Below are positions 1 to 9,374 of a DNA stretch of 37,773 nucleotides, piece after piece. The stretch is taken from NCBI GenBank assembly GCA_031270825.1, contig JAISXH010000040.1, positions 1 to 37,773 of the forward strand. Reading direction: 5' to 3'. A program made the translations under genes and the position numbers. This DNA is from Bifidobacteriaceae bacterium (GTDB taxonomy: Bacteria > Actinomycetota > Actinomycetes > Actinomycetales > WQXJ01). Each line of letters begins with the position of its first letter. The stretch's first letter is position 1. A model generated the notes under the pieces. That model had not been told where the DNA came from and ran no database searches. It saw only the letters and a program-made list of their open reading frames with translations.

Positions 1-117
1 TCGGGCTCGGGACCGTCCTGGCCGGAGCCCACGCCACCAGGAGACGCCGCACAACCGACAACTGAACAACACAACCCCGGGGCGAGTTAGGCAGCGAGGC
101 AGCGGGCCCGCGTTTGT
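1..117. other. Window edge, possible end of a gene entering from the left
   Basis: No complete gene is present here. On the plus strand one frame is open from the window edge to a TGA at 63–65 and would end in a short hydrophobic stretch followed by four arginines, like the cytoplasmic end of a membrane protein. A second frame stays open to TAG at 88–90. Neither can be chosen from so little sequence. Confidence 0.2.
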
Positions 118-144
118 GCCGGGGCCGGACTTTCCGGCCCCGGC
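118..144 (-). terminator. Hairpin terminator of the helicase-like gene
   Basis: A perfect 11-bp inverted repeat (GCCGGGGCCGG, loop ACTTT, CCGGCCCCGGC) lies 9 bp past the stop codon of the minus-strand gene that ends at 154. It has no clear U-tract, which is common for hairpin terminators in high-GC actinobacteria. Confidence 0.7.
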
Positions 145-153
145 GGCGGCGGT

Positions 154-3100
154 CTAGCGGCGGGTCGCGCTGCCCTCGGGGAAAGCCAGCTTGGCGACCG
201 CGCGCGCCTCGGATTCCGGCTCCATGAAGACCGGAGCGGTCCAGGAGTAGTGCACCCGCCAACCAGCCGACTCGACCGCGGCAGGCCAGAAGCGGACCTT
301 GGCGCGCAGGGACGGCTCCGCCATGAAAGCGGCGTCATCGGTCATGACAGCCACGACCTCGCGGGCGGGACCCGGATCGGGCCGGACGGCTAACTTGACC
401 CAGGGGCCCTGCGCGGGGCCATAGTTGGCCGTGACATGGGTGCCGCGGCGTTCCACGCGACGAGCCAAGTCAGCGAACAGCGCATCGGAGACCTGCGGGC
501 CGGACAGCGGCAAAGCCTTGGGGTGCGCCGCAGCCGAAAGGACGTCTTTGAACAGATGCGGGCCAGCGCCCTTAAGGCGGTCCTCATCCAACTCCTCCGG
601 CGTCAGGGAACTGACCACCGTCAGCCGGCGCCGGCCCGCCACCAGGACATCCGTCAACACCACGGCGCCGGAATCGCCGGTGATCTGGCCGAATTCATAC
701 ATGACCGCGCCCCGGGGCGATTTCGCCAGGCCCGGCGCGAAAATGACGCCGTCGCGGCTGGCGCCGACAGCCTGGTCCACAGTCGCCACCAGCAGCGGTT
801 CAGGGCCGGGCCGGGCCAAAGCCCTGGTCAGCAGTTGGTTGCCAGCCTTGGCCGCATGTTCGAGGGCCGAACGAACCCGGGCGGCGTGTTCTGGTGTGGC
901 GGTGAAGACAGCCAGAGATTCCGCCGGCCACCGGGTCAGGTGTGCCTCCACCAAGGCCACGGCCGCCTCGACCTCGGCAGTCGGAGCGTCAATCCGGTCG
1001 ATCCGGCTGGCGCTGCCGCTGACCTGGCCGTTGCCGGGCACATGGGTCCACGTGATGCGGGGCTGGTGCCCCTGGCTCGGCAAGGCCGGCCCCAAGGTCG
1101 CATAGCCCTGGGCCTCGAGCAACTCGGTCACCCGGGGGTCGCGGCCGTTGGCCACCGCGGGCAAGAGCACATGGGGCAAGAATTCGCTGGCGGCGCCGGT
1201 CAGCGTCGAATTGGTGGTCCTGGCCGCGTCTCCGATCACTAGCGCTTGTTTGGCGCGGCCCAAGGTCGAAGCCGCCTGGGCGGGAGTCAGCGCGTCGGCG
1301 CCGTCGACAATGACCAGATCGAAAGGCGGCCCGCCCAGTTCCCTCAGCGGGATGGCCTGCGGCACCATCACCGGACCGGCCAGGACGCAGGGCCGGGCGG
1401 CCAAGGCCACATCGGGCGCCAGGGACATCGCCCCGCGCAAGGTGGTGCCGGGCTCCAGGTGCGAGAGCTTGAATAGCTGAGCCGGGTAGGCCTCGGCGGC
1501 GCGATCCCGGGCGCCCACGGCGGCCGCACGGATCGGCAGCGGCTTGGTGGCGGTGTGGGCTATGTCCAATTCGCGGTAGGAGTCGACCAGGGCCGTCAAA
1601 GTCTGACCGCTGGTGGAAGACAAGGAGGGATTGTCGGCCAGCGCATGGGCCAAGGTCGAGGACCACCAAGCGAAGTCGATCTCGCGGACCACGGCCTGGG
1701 TCAGCGCCTCCGCCTCGACGCCGGTGGCGCCCAACTCCGGCCCGGCCTGACGCTCAACCAAGTCCTCCACCAGCGGGCCCAGCCCGGCGGCGCGCAGCGA
1801 GGCGGCCAGTTGGTTGAGTTCGGGCAGGAAATCCATCGAGTCGCGATCGACATGCAGCCGGTTCAGCAGTTCCGCCAGTTCGCTGAACTCGAGCTTGGCC
1901 AGAGATGTGCGGCCCTTGCCCAGAGCGGTGTCCAGGCCGACGATGTCGTCCCTGACAGCCTCGTACTCGGCCTCGATTTGGCGCATGCCGACCGGGAGTT
2001 TGGGCCAGGGCACCGTGGGAGACCAGCTCATCCAAATGTCGCGCTGGGCTTCGACTTGGACCAACGCCGCATGCAGATCTTCGACCTGTAAACCAGGCCG
2101 CACCAAGTCGCGGGCTTGGCGGCGCAAGCGCCGGCGCGTCCGGCGCGACATTTCCTGATTGTTGGCGCTGCGCCATTCCGGCGTGGCCGTGGCGGCCACC
2201 ATGTCGCCCGGTGAACGCTCGAAGATCTCGGGGATGAACTGGTCAAGGGCCTGGCGCACGCCGCGCAGCATGTCGAGTTGCTCGCCCCAGCTAGCCAGTG
2301 TGGCCGATTCGTTCAGACCGGTTCGGCCGGTGACGTCGCGCATGTGGGCGATGGTCCGCGACAGCGATCCGCCACGGAGCCGGTCCAGGCGGGCTAGCAA
2401 GTCTGCGGCTGTCTGCGCGTCTGAAGCCTCGACTCCCAGCCAGGCGGTCACTTCCGGGGTCAGTTTGAACATCCCCAGTTCGGTGGCGCGCTTGAGATCG
2501 GCTTTGGCTTTATCCCTGAGTTCAGCCGTCAACGCCTCGACCGCCGGACGCTCGAGTTCGCAGGTGGTTCTGGTGTCCGGGGATTCCTCGGTGATCTGGG
2601 CCAAGGCCTGGAGGGCGTCGAAGGGGCTGACGTCCAAACCGGGCAGCGGTTGGTGTAACGCCGCCAGATAGCTGGAGATTTGTTCGGCCCGGTCCGCCAG
2701 CGCCGTCCGAATCTGGCTGATCCCGTCGAAGTCGACGGTGGGCGCGGTGACCTGCAGCCCGCCCACCAAATGAACCAGGGACTTGTCGCGCCAGTCTGTG
2801 CTGGGCTCTAGATCGAGCAAGAACTCGCCCAAGCCGAAGGCTCTGAGCATCTTGGCGACGGCGCGCTTGGCCCCGGCCAGGCTGGAAACATACAAAACGC
2901 TGCGGCCGGACCCGACGGCATCGGCGGCTATCGCGGCGACCGTGGCGGCCACCGGGGCGCCTGCGGGAGCGTCCACCAAGGCGGACACTCCCGCCGCTGC
3001 CACGTCCAGGACGTGTAGCTGGGAGACATTCAGGTCGCCGACGCCGCGTTCGTGGTCAGGCAGGCGGTCGAAATCCACCAGCGGCGGGAGCGGCTGGCGG

Positions 3101-3927
3101 GCCAGCTGTGAGCGGGACTCGAGATCGCCGGCCAACGCGGCCACGACCGGATGGCTCATCAGGATTGGACGGGCTTCTGCTTGATCGGCGGACAGGACCT
3201 TGCCGGGGTGTTCGAACACCCCCACGATCAGCTTGTTGCGGACCCGGAAATCCTCGAAGACGGCCTGGCCCATGGCGCTGATGGCGTCCAAGACCGGCGC
3301 CGGGTTGAATGACGTGCCCCCCATGGCGTCCCTCGCCATAGCCCCTGGATCGAGGGGAATGCCCAGGTCAGACAAGGTGCGGGTGAGTTCCGGGTTGATC
3401 GCCAGGGTGGGCTCCAACTCCAGCTCCATGCCGTGGCGACCTTCTGCGAGCACGATCGGGCGGAGCATGACGGGCACGCGCCGGGGCGTGGCGTCGCCCG
3501 TTTCGGGATCGGTCTCGGTCCACATGGCGATGCCCAGTCCCAGGTGGGTGGGCGGCAGGCCGTAGGCGGCGGCGTGCTGATCGGCCTTGGCCTTGAGGGC
3601 GTTGGCGGCGCTAGAGGCTTTGGCGTAGGCGACTTTGTCCCGAACCAGCGAACTCAGAGGCGTGGTGCGTCCGGCGTACAACTGGGCTATCCCGGAGGGG
3701 TGGGCCAGCGTCAGGTCGAGAACGGTATTGCCCAGAGCGGCGATGTCGACTTCCGCGCTGGTTCCCCCCAAACGACTGAGTTCATCGTCCCAGACTAGGA
3801 ACGTTTGTTCTAGGTGAGCGGCGCGCAGGTCGCTTGCGGTCACGGGGCGCGGACCGGTCGCCGCCGGGGTCTCGGACTGGCGTTTGCGACCGGCTAAAGC
3901 GAACAAGGCAGGCCTCACCCGCACCAC
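154..3927 (-). CDS. Helicase-like protein with decayed ATPase motifs and a C-terminal endonuclease-like domain
   Basis: A 1257-residue protein with the architecture of actinobacterial SF1-type (DUF4011-like) helicases. After an N-terminal region comes an LNxSQ-type motif near residue 300. The expected Walker A at 319–330 reads DAPAGAPVAAT, so the lysine and serine/threonine of GxGK(S/T) are missing. The Walker B/motif II position (about 872–878) reads VIVDGAD instead of a DEAx box. The motif III region (ALVIGDAART) and the motif VI region (DVLVAGRRR) have also lost their catalytic residues. The last ~90 residues (VMTDDAAFMAEPSLRAKVRF, then AGWRVHYSW) resemble the Vsr/MTES_1575-type nuclease domain found at the end of such helicases. 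It probably does not hydrolyse ATP and may bind DNA or act as a scaffold; this is inference. The start is GTG at 3927, followed by a second GTG, with no convincing Shine-Dalgarno, so it is uncertain. The gene is divergent from moxR. Confidence 0.75.
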   Translation of the reverse strand: MVRVRPALFALAGRKRQSETPAATGPRPVTASDLRAAHLEQTFLVWDDELSRLGGTSAEVDIAALGNTVLDLTLAHPSGIAQLYAGRTTPLSSLVRDKVAYAKASSAANALKAKADQHAAAYGLPPTHLGLGIAMWTETDPETGDATPRRVPVMLRPIVLAEGRHGMELELEPTLAINPELTRTLSDLGIPLDPGAMARDAMGGTSFNPAPVLDAISAMGQAVFEDFRVRNKLIVGVFEHPGKVLSADQAEARPILMSHPVVAALAGDLESRSQLARQPLPPLVDFDRLPDHERGVGDLNVSQLHVLDVAAAGVSALVDAPAGAPVAATVAAIAADAVGSGRSVLYVSSLAGAKRAVAKMLRAFGLGEFLLDLEPSTDWRDKSLVHLVGGLQVTAPTVDFDGISQIRTALADRAEQISSYLAALHQPLPGLDVSPFDALQALAQITEESPDTRTTCELERPAVEALTAELRDKAKADLKRATELGMFKLTPEVTAWLGVEASDAQTAADLLARLDRLRGGSLSRTIAHMRDVTGRTGLNESATLASWGEQLDMLRGVRQALDQFIPEIFERSPGDMVAATATPEWRSANNQEMSRRTRRRLRRQARDLVRPGLQVEDLHAALVQVEAQRDIWMSWSPTVPWPKLPVGMRQIEAEYEAVRDDIVGLDTALGKGRTSLAKLEFSELAELLNRLHVDRDSMDFLPELNQLAASLRAAGLGPLVEDLVERQAGPELGATGVEAEALTQAVVREIDFAWWSSTLAHALADNPSLSSTSGQTLTALVDSYRELDIAHTATKPLPIRAAAVGARDRAAEAYPAQLFKLSHLEPGTTLRGAMSLAPDVALAARPCVLAGPVMVPQAIPLRELGGPPFDLVIVDGADALTPAQAASTLGRAKQALVIGDAARTTNSTLTGAASEFLPHVLLPAVANGRDPRVTELLEAQGYATLGPALPSQGHQPRITWTHVPGNGQVSGSASRIDRIDAPTAEVEAAVALVEAHLTRWPAESLAVFTATPEHAARVRSALEHAAKAGNQLLTRALARPGPEPLLVATVDQAVGASRDGVIFAPGLAKSPRGAVMYEFGQITGDSGAVVLTDVLVAGRRRLTVVSSLTPEELDEDRLKGAGPHLFKDVLSAAAHPKALPLSGPQVSDALFADLARRVERRGTHVTANYGPAQGPWVKLAVRPDPGPAREVVAVMTDDAAFMAEPSLRAKVRFWPAAVESAGWRVHYSWTAPVFMEPESEARAVAKLAFPEGSATRR

Positions 3928-4040
3928 GCTAGGGGCTTTTCGGCCGCAACGGTGGGAGATCGGACGGCGATGCCGCGCATCAGGGTTCCGCTGTCCCGGC
4001 AGGTCGCCGAAGCGGAGTTCGGCGGCCCGACGGGACCTTC

Positions 4041-4046
4041 TAGACT
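4041..4046 (+). promoter_or_regulatory. Possible -10 element for the moxR operon
   Basis: TAGACT fits an actinobacterial -10 (TANNNT) and is followed after six bases by an ATG at 4053. That ATG opens a 21-codon frame ending at 4118. No good -35 is seen. The transcript could start here as the moxR leader, possibly with a short leaderless peptide, but evidence is only spacing and sequence. Confidence 0.3.
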
Positions 4047-4160
4047 ATGCGGATGGCGGTAGCGCGCGGTCTTGGCGCCAGGCCAGAACCTAAGACGCTG
4101 ACAGCCGCTATTCGCTGATAACCATCTGGCCGGCGCCAAGGTCGGCCCAAGAGGAGAGAC

Positions 4161-5231
4161 ATGGACCCGAGTGAACTGCCCGTCGGCCGGCCGGGCAGTC
4201 CGGGGGCGCCCGGCGCGGGCCGTCACGCCGCGCTGGCAACTCCGGCCGCTTCCCAGGCGGCCCCGCCGCCGCTCACACCAGAAGCGGTCTCCCAGGGTGC
4301 CCAGGCGATCGCCGCCAACGTGGCGCGGGTTATCACCGGCAAGCAACAAGCCGTCCAACTGGCTGTGACCATGTTCCTAGCCCATGGGCACGTCCTCATC
4401 GAAGATGTGCCCGGTGTGGGCAAGACGATGCTGGCCAAGGCCTTGGCGGCATCCGTGGGCGCGAGCGTCAAGCGGATTCAGTTCACCCCCGATCTGCTGC
4501 CGTCCGATGTCACCGGCTCCCCCATTTTCAATCAGGCGACCCGTCAATTCGAGTTCGAAGCCGGCCCGGTCTTCGCCAACATAGTCATTGCCGATGAGAT
4601 CAACCGCGCCTCGCCGCGCACCCAATCCGCCCTGCTCGAGTGCATGGAAGAAGGCCAGGTCACGGTCGAGGGCACCACCTATGCCCTGCCCAGCCCTTTC
4701 CACGTGGTCGCCACCCAGAACCCGATCGATATGGAGGGCACCCATGCCCTCTTGGAGGCCCAACGCGACCGCTTCATGGCCCGGATCAGCCTGGGCTATC
4801 CCGACCAAGAAGCCGAACATGTCATGGTGCGCGCGCGTGACCTGGAGGAGCCGATCGTTGCGATCAGGCCGGTGGCCTCGCTGACCGCGGTGTACAGAAT
4901 GATGGACGCCTGCCGGCGGATCTATGTGGCCGAGCCGGTCAGCCGCTACGCCGTCGCTTTGACCAGGGCGACCCGCAACAGCCCGGCCCTGACGCTGGGG
5001 GCCTCCCCGCGGGCGGCCGTCCATTTGCTGACCGCCGCCAAAGCTTTGGCCGCCGTCCAGGGACGCGGCTATGCCATTCCCGATGACGTGCAGACCCTGG
5101 CCGTGCCAGTCCTGGCGCACCGGATCATGCCGGTGGCCCCGGCGCGCGGCGCCGAGGCGATCACTCAGGCCGGCGCGATCATCCGCGACTGCATGGCCAC
5201 TGTGCCGGTGCCGATCGCCGCCGAACGCTGA
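4161..5231 (+). CDS. moxR: MoxR-family AAA+ ATPase
   Basis: A 356-residue MoxR ATPase (AAA_3 with a C-terminal lid). An Ala/Pro-rich leader of ~40 residues precedes the core. Walker A is VPGVGKT at 83–89 with Lys88. Walker B reads VIADEINRA, and the family-typical ATQNPIDMEGTHALLEAQRDRF stretch carries sensor I and the substrate loop. MoxR proteins act as chaperone-like ATPases and usually work with VWA- or DUF58-containing partners. The start is ATG at 4161 with a strong AGGAGAG Shine-Dalgarno. The stop overlaps the next start by one base (TGATG), so translation is coupled to the DUF58 gene. Together with the transglutaminase this is the common actinobacterial three-gene envelope-associated operon, whose exact role is not settled. 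Confidence 0.93.
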   Translation: MDPSELPVGRPGSPGAPGAGRHAALATPAASQAAPPPLTPEAVSQGAQAIAANVARVITGKQQAVQLAVTMFLAHGHVLIEDVPGVGKTMLAKALAASVGASVKRIQFTPDLLPSDVTGSPIFNQATRQFEFEAGPVFANIVIADEINRASPRTQSALLECMEEGQVTVEGTTYALPSPFHVVATQNPIDMEGTHALLEAQRDRFMARISLGYPDQEAEHVMVRARDLEEPIVAIRPVASLTAVYRMMDACRRIYVAEPVSRYAVALTRATRNSPALTLGASPRAAVHLLTAAKALAAVQGRGYAIPDDVQTLAVPVLAHRIMPVAPARGAEAITQAGAIIRDCMATVPVPIAAER

Positions 5232-6787
5232 TGATTGGCAAGCGACGCCTGAGGCCGACCGGCCGCGGGCTGTGCTTGGCGCTTGCCGCGACGGCCTTCA
5301 TCGCCACCGCCCTGGTCTTCGAGCGTTCGGACGCGCTGATGGCCGGGATCGTTCTGGCCGCGGCCGTCGCCTCCAGTTGGCTGTGCGCCCGCTTCGCACG
5401 GCCGCCGGCCACCTTTGTGCGCAGCCTCACTTCTGGCACGCTGGCGCCTGGCAGCCGCGTCGAGGTCCGCCTCACACCGGTGCCGACCAGCGGATTCGTG
5501 CCCGCGCCGGGTTGTATCCGGGACCGCACCCCCTGGCTGGAGGCCGAGGTCAACCCCGACCCGACCGGCACCGCCTTGGGTTATTCCTTCGTTGTCGCCA
5601 AGCGGGGCGTGTATCAGATCGGTCCGGCGCAGATCACCATGCCCGGCCCCCTCGGCCTGTTCGCGGCCTCTTATCTGACCGCGCCGCCAGCCGAACTGCT
5701 GGTGGCGCCGAAGCTGGTCGATGTCGAAGTGATCGCCCCGGACGCCGAATCGGACATCCCCCAGCCCCGAACCCAGGTGGGCGCCGAGCGGGTGACCGAG
5801 CCCGCCGCCGTCCGCGACTACCAATCGGGCGACCCCCGCCGCCTGGTTCACTGGAAGGCGACCGCTCGCCGCGACCGGCTGATGGTCCGCGAGGTGGTGT
5901 TGCGCGGGCTGCCGCAAGCGTGGGTCTTGGTGGATGATTCAGCGCTTGCCGACGATGCCGCCGAAGCCGCTTTGTCTATCAGCGCTTCGGTCGCGCTGAG
6001 GTTGTTGAGAGCCGGTCACACTGTGCACCTGACCTATCTTGACGGCGCTGAGAATCTGCCGGCTGGTGACGTCCCGCGCGCCGGTCGCGGGACGCGCATG
6101 GCCTCTGACCCGGTGCGGCACCTGAGCCAGGCTGGCCGGGACGCCGCCCTGGGCGGCGACCTGGCGGGAATGATCGCCCGGCCGGCCGACGCCCGGTTTG
6201 AGCCATCGGGTGTCTCGGCTCCGTTGCTGGAGGCCTTCGCCCGCATCGAACTGGGGCCGCTGTCAGGCGGCCCCGCCGGGCGCGCTGATCGCGCTTTCGG
6301 CCGGCGCCGACCCGCCGCCGCGGACGGCCTGGCCGGGCGCCCCGATCGCGCGTCCGCGCGGCGCCGATCCGCCCCTTCGGGCGGCCTGTCTTCGTCGGGC
6401 GCCTCGGACTCAGCCGCCTCCGGCCGCAGCGGCCTGGCCCCGGCCAATCCTGCTTCCGCCAGTCCTGGTTCCGTCGGTGCTGGTTCCGCCAGTCCTGCCC
6501 CGGGCGCCCCGGCCGTAGGCGCCTTAGCCCTGTCAACCTCCGCTGCCAAGGCGATCGGGCCTGCGGCCCAGTCGCTCAGCCACCGCTTGTTCGCCGAACT
6601 CGGCGCCCGGGGCTCGGTCGCGCCGATCTACGGCGCGCTGGCGGGAGTCGGCTCAGAGCTGCTGACCGAATTGGGGCGGGTCGCCTCGATCGCCCGCCCG
6701 GGCCAGCTCTGGCTGACAGGGCCAGCCCTGGCCGAATCAGCCGAGGCTCTGCGCGCCCAAGGCTGGATAGTGGCGGGGTCGGAATGA
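5231..6787 (+). CDS. DUF58 domain membrane protein
   Basis: A 518-residue protein with two N-terminal hydrophobic segments (about residues 10–50) and then a DUF58 domain. The hallmark DYQSGDPRRLVHWKATARR stretch falls at about 196–215 and belongs to a VWA-like fold. DUF58 proteins are the usual partner of MoxR ATPases. Residues ~335–440 form a low-complexity Ala/Ser/Pro/Gly-rich insertion that is not expected in the family and probably is a disordered linker. The C-terminus regains ordinary sequence (SHRLFAELGARGS and beyond). The gene starts inside the moxR stop and overlaps the next start by four bases (ATGA), so all three genes are translationally coupled. Confidence 0.85.
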   Translation: MIGKRRLRPTGRGLCLALAATAFIATALVFERSDALMAGIVLAAAVASSWLCARFARPPATFVRSLTSGTLAPGSRVEVRLTPVPTSGFVPAPGCIRDRTPWLEAEVNPDPTGTALGYSFVVAKRGVYQIGPAQITMPGPLGLFAASYLTAPPAELLVAPKLVDVEVIAPDAESDIPQPRTQVGAERVTEPAAVRDYQSGDPRRLVHWKATARRDRLMVREVVLRGLPQAWVLVDDSALADDAAEAALSISASVALRLLRAGHTVHLTYLDGAENLPAGDVPRAGRGTRMASDPVRHLSQAGRDAALGGDLAGMIARPADARFEPSGVSAPLLEAFARIELGPLSGGPAGRADRAFGRRRPAAADGLAGRPDRASARRRSAPSGGLSSSGASDSAASGRSGLAPANPASASPGSVGAGSASPAPGAPAVGALALSTSAAKAIGPAAQSLSHRLFAELGARGSVAPIYGALAGVGSELLTELGRVASIARPGQLWLTGPALAESAEALRAQGWIVAGSE

Positions 6788-9171
6788 CCTCGACCCACCC
6801 CATCCCCTCGACCGGCCATGCGGTGAAGGCGCTGGCGCGTCGGCCGAATCGGGTTTCGGCTCGCAAGCTGCGCGCCGAAACGGTGGATCTGTCCTGGGGT
6901 GGTTTGGCGGCCACGGTTCTGCTTTATCTGTCGCTGGCCTTACCGGTGACGCACCTGATCCGGGGGTCGGATTGGCTGGGCTGGTACATCGGCTTCGGCG
7001 TCATGATCTTCGCGATCGGCCTGATCGGCCGTTCGCTCGGCCTGGCCAACGGCCTGGTCGGCGTGATCGAGGGCGCCCTGGTCCCACCCGCCCTGACCGC
7101 CGCCTTCGCGTCAGATGTGGCCTGGTTGTGGGTGATTCCGAATGCTCGGGTCTGGGATCGGTTCACCGACCTGGGCGCGGACTTAGGCCGCGCCTTCCTG
7201 CTCGAAGCCAGCCCGCTGGTGGCAGGAGAATGGATTTTCGCCTTTGTGGCTCTTGCCGGCGCGCTTCTGGCCTGGGTCTTCGACTGGTATGTCTTCACAG
7301 TCAAGGCGCCTGCGGCAACTGGGTTGTTCGCCGCACTGGTGGGAGTGGTGGCGGTGGCCTTCGTGCGTCCGGGTCTGCCGCTGACGGCGTTCGTGCCGAT
7401 GGCTGTGGCTTATCTGCTGCTGCTGCTAGTGACCACGCCAGGCGCGCGCCCGCGCCTGGCCGGAATCGGCGTTGTGGCCGGTGCTGTGGCGCTGGGTCTG
7501 GCCGCGGGGCAGGTCACGCCGGGGCTCGGCATCGGCGGCCTGATCACGGGCAAAGATCGCGGCGATGTCCACATAGGCGGCGCCAACCCGCTCATGGATT
7601 TGGGGGAGGACCTGCGCGCGAGCCCCAGCACCGAGGCGTTGCGTTATGTCTCTTCGGTGGGGCCGGTCTATCTCAGGCTGACGTCGCTGACTGACTTCGA
7701 CGGCACCACCTGGCTGCGCCAGCCCGGTGAACAGGAGTATTACACCCCTGGCAGCGACGATTATCCCTCGATTCCCGGCAGCGACCCATCTGTGGTCGGA
7801 TCGGTGGCGTTTATCGAGGTCGAGATCGTTGACCTCAACTCGGACTGGTTGCCGGTGCCGTACCAACCTGTCGGCCTGCAGGGGGTCGGCCGGCTGCTGC
7901 AGATCGACGCCGATGACCTGACGGTCTCTTTCGCGGAGGGGCGAACCGAGGACCAGAGTTATTCAGCAGCGGCTTGGCGGCCCGACCCCTCCTCCGACCA
8001 GGCGCGCGCCAGGGTGGACGATCCGTTGAGCGCAGACCAGCTTCGGCGTTTGGAGCCCGCGACGGCGTTGCCTGAAGACCTGCCCGAGATCATCGGCAAG
8101 ACCGCCCGCGCCGCGGTCTCCGAGGTGGCCGAGGACCCGCTGGCGCAGGGCTTGGCCCTGGAGGCCTACTTCCGGGAATCGGACTTCGTCTATTCGATGT
8201 CGACTCCCGCCCGCGAGGGCTACGACGGCGATTCCGGCGCGGTGGTGGCCCGGTTCTTGGAAGTCAAGGCCGGCTATTGCGTCCATTTCGCCGCCGCCAT
8301 GACCCTCATGGCGCGCGAATTGGGGATCCCCGCACGGGTGGCGATCGGGTACTTGCCGGGCAATCCTGTCTCCGGCGACGGCGGTCGGATCCAGTATTCA
8401 GTCGCCGCCGACCGCCTGCACTCCTGGCCGGAGCTGTTCATCCCCGGTTCGGGCTGGGTCGGCTTCGAGCCGACTGTGACACGCGGCGTCTCCTCAGGCT
8501 ATGAATCGGCGGCGCCGGCTTTGCCGTCGGCTTCGAGTTCGCCTTCCGGCGCCTCGGCTTCCGCCAGCGCGTCTGCTTCGCGCTCTGATTCGCCGAGTCC
8601 GTCCGCCTCGCCGCGCCCGTCGCCTTCGCCCAGTTCAGGGACCGGTTCCAGCGACGATGCCGACCGGGGCGCCGCGCTTAGCTGGCAGATTTGGAGCGCT
8701 TGCGCGGGAGCCTTGCTGCTCGCGGCCGCAGCCGCGCCGGGGATCTGGCGAATGGTCCTGCGCCGCCGGCGCCTGCGCGGCGACCTGGCTGGATTGTGGA
8801 CCGAGGTGGTGGCCACCGCAGTCGATTTCGGCATGGCGGCGCCGCCGTCCCGCACCCCTGCGGCCCTGGCATCCAGCCTGGCGGCCTGGCTTGACGACAA
8901 CTCCCAGTCTGCGGCCGCCCAGGCGTTGGAACGTCTGCACTCCGCTCTGGAGGCCTCGGTCTACGCCCCTCCCCCCTCCCGCGCCGCCTCAACCCCTGGC
9001 GGGACCGGCTCCTCAGGCCCCCCAAACCCCAGCCCGCGCGCCGACCCCTCCGCACTGGCCGACGCGAAGTCAGTCCTACGCGGCTTGCGCCGCTCCCATC
9101 CCCTCCGTTCCCGCCTGGCGACCTGGTGGTTCCCCCGCTCCACCCGCCGATTATCCGCAAGGGGACGGTGA
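6784..9171 (+). CDS. TgpA-like transmembrane transglutaminase
   Basis: A 795-residue protein with an N-terminal block of about six transmembrane helices (DUF3488/TgpA_N type), an extracytoplasmic transglutaminase-like core, a Ser/Pro/Ala-rich linker (~575–625), another hydrophobic helix, and a cytoplasmic DUF4129-like tail ending in low-complexity Pro/Ser sequence. The catalytic residues are visible: Cys499 in AGYCVHFAAAM, His546 in LHSWPELF, and an acidic residue Glu562 in WVGFEPT, where many relatives have Asp and many actinobacterial ones Glu. It likely cleaves or crosslinks peptide or cell-envelope substrates outside the membrane. ATGA overlap with the DUF58 gene makes it the third cistron of the moxR operon. 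Confidence 0.88.
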   Translation: MTSTHPIPSTGHAVKALARRPNRVSARKLRAETVDLSWGGLAATVLLYLSLALPVTHLIRGSDWLGWYIGFGVMIFAIGLIGRSLGLANGLVGVIEGALVPPALTAAFASDVAWLWVIPNARVWDRFTDLGADLGRAFLLEASPLVAGEWIFAFVALAGALLAWVFDWYVFTVKAPAATGLFAALVGVVAVAFVRPGLPLTAFVPMAVAYLLLLLVTTPGARPRLAGIGVVAGAVALGLAAGQVTPGLGIGGLITGKDRGDVHIGGANPLMDLGEDLRASPSTEALRYVSSVGPVYLRLTSLTDFDGTTWLRQPGEQEYYTPGSDDYPSIPGSDPSVVGSVAFIEVEIVDLNSDWLPVPYQPVGLQGVGRLLQIDADDLTVSFAEGRTEDQSYSAAAWRPDPSSDQARARVDDPLSADQLRRLEPATALPEDLPEIIGKTARAAVSEVAEDPLAQGLALEAYFRESDFVYSMSTPAREGYDGDSGAVVARFLEVKAGYCVHFAAAMTLMARELGIPARVAIGYLPGNPVSGDGGRIQYSVAADRLHSWPELFIPGSGWVGFEPTVTRGVSSGYESAAPALPSASSSPSGASASASASASRSDSPSPSASPRPSPSPSSGTGSSDDADRGAALSWQIWSACAGALLLAAAAAPGIWRMVLRRRRLRGDLAGLWTEVVATAVDFGMAAPPSRTPAALASSLAAWLDDNSQSAAAQALERLHSALEASVYAPPPSRAASTPGGTGSSGPPNPSPRADPSALADAKSVLRGLRRSHPLRSRLATWWFPRSTRRLSARGR

Positions 9172-9374
9172 TTGTGTTGAATTCCGCACGGGGACGGGTT
9201 CTTGGCCAGTGAGCTGCGGGGAACGCGCCGCCCAATGTGTGCCTTGGCACAAGATTCGCCCCTTGGTGCGCGGGAGGCGCAAGGGCCGAGGCTTGCTGTG
9301 ATTACGGGGAGGCGATCACGGTGCTCGCAGGTCTGAGAATAGGCGGATAGGCGTGTGCTGTCTTGGGGGGACGG
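9172..9374. other. Convergent intergenic gap
   Basis: About 200 bp lie between the ends of the transglutaminase gene and the proline-rich protein gene. I see no RNA gene, repeat or strong hairpin here. Confidence 0.5.

Noticed and set aside
425..3798. Several plus-strand open frames of 100–270 codons inside the helicase-like gene
   Set aside because: They are mirror frames of a 1257-codon gene in high-GC DNA, with no recognisable domains and no ribosome-binding sites.
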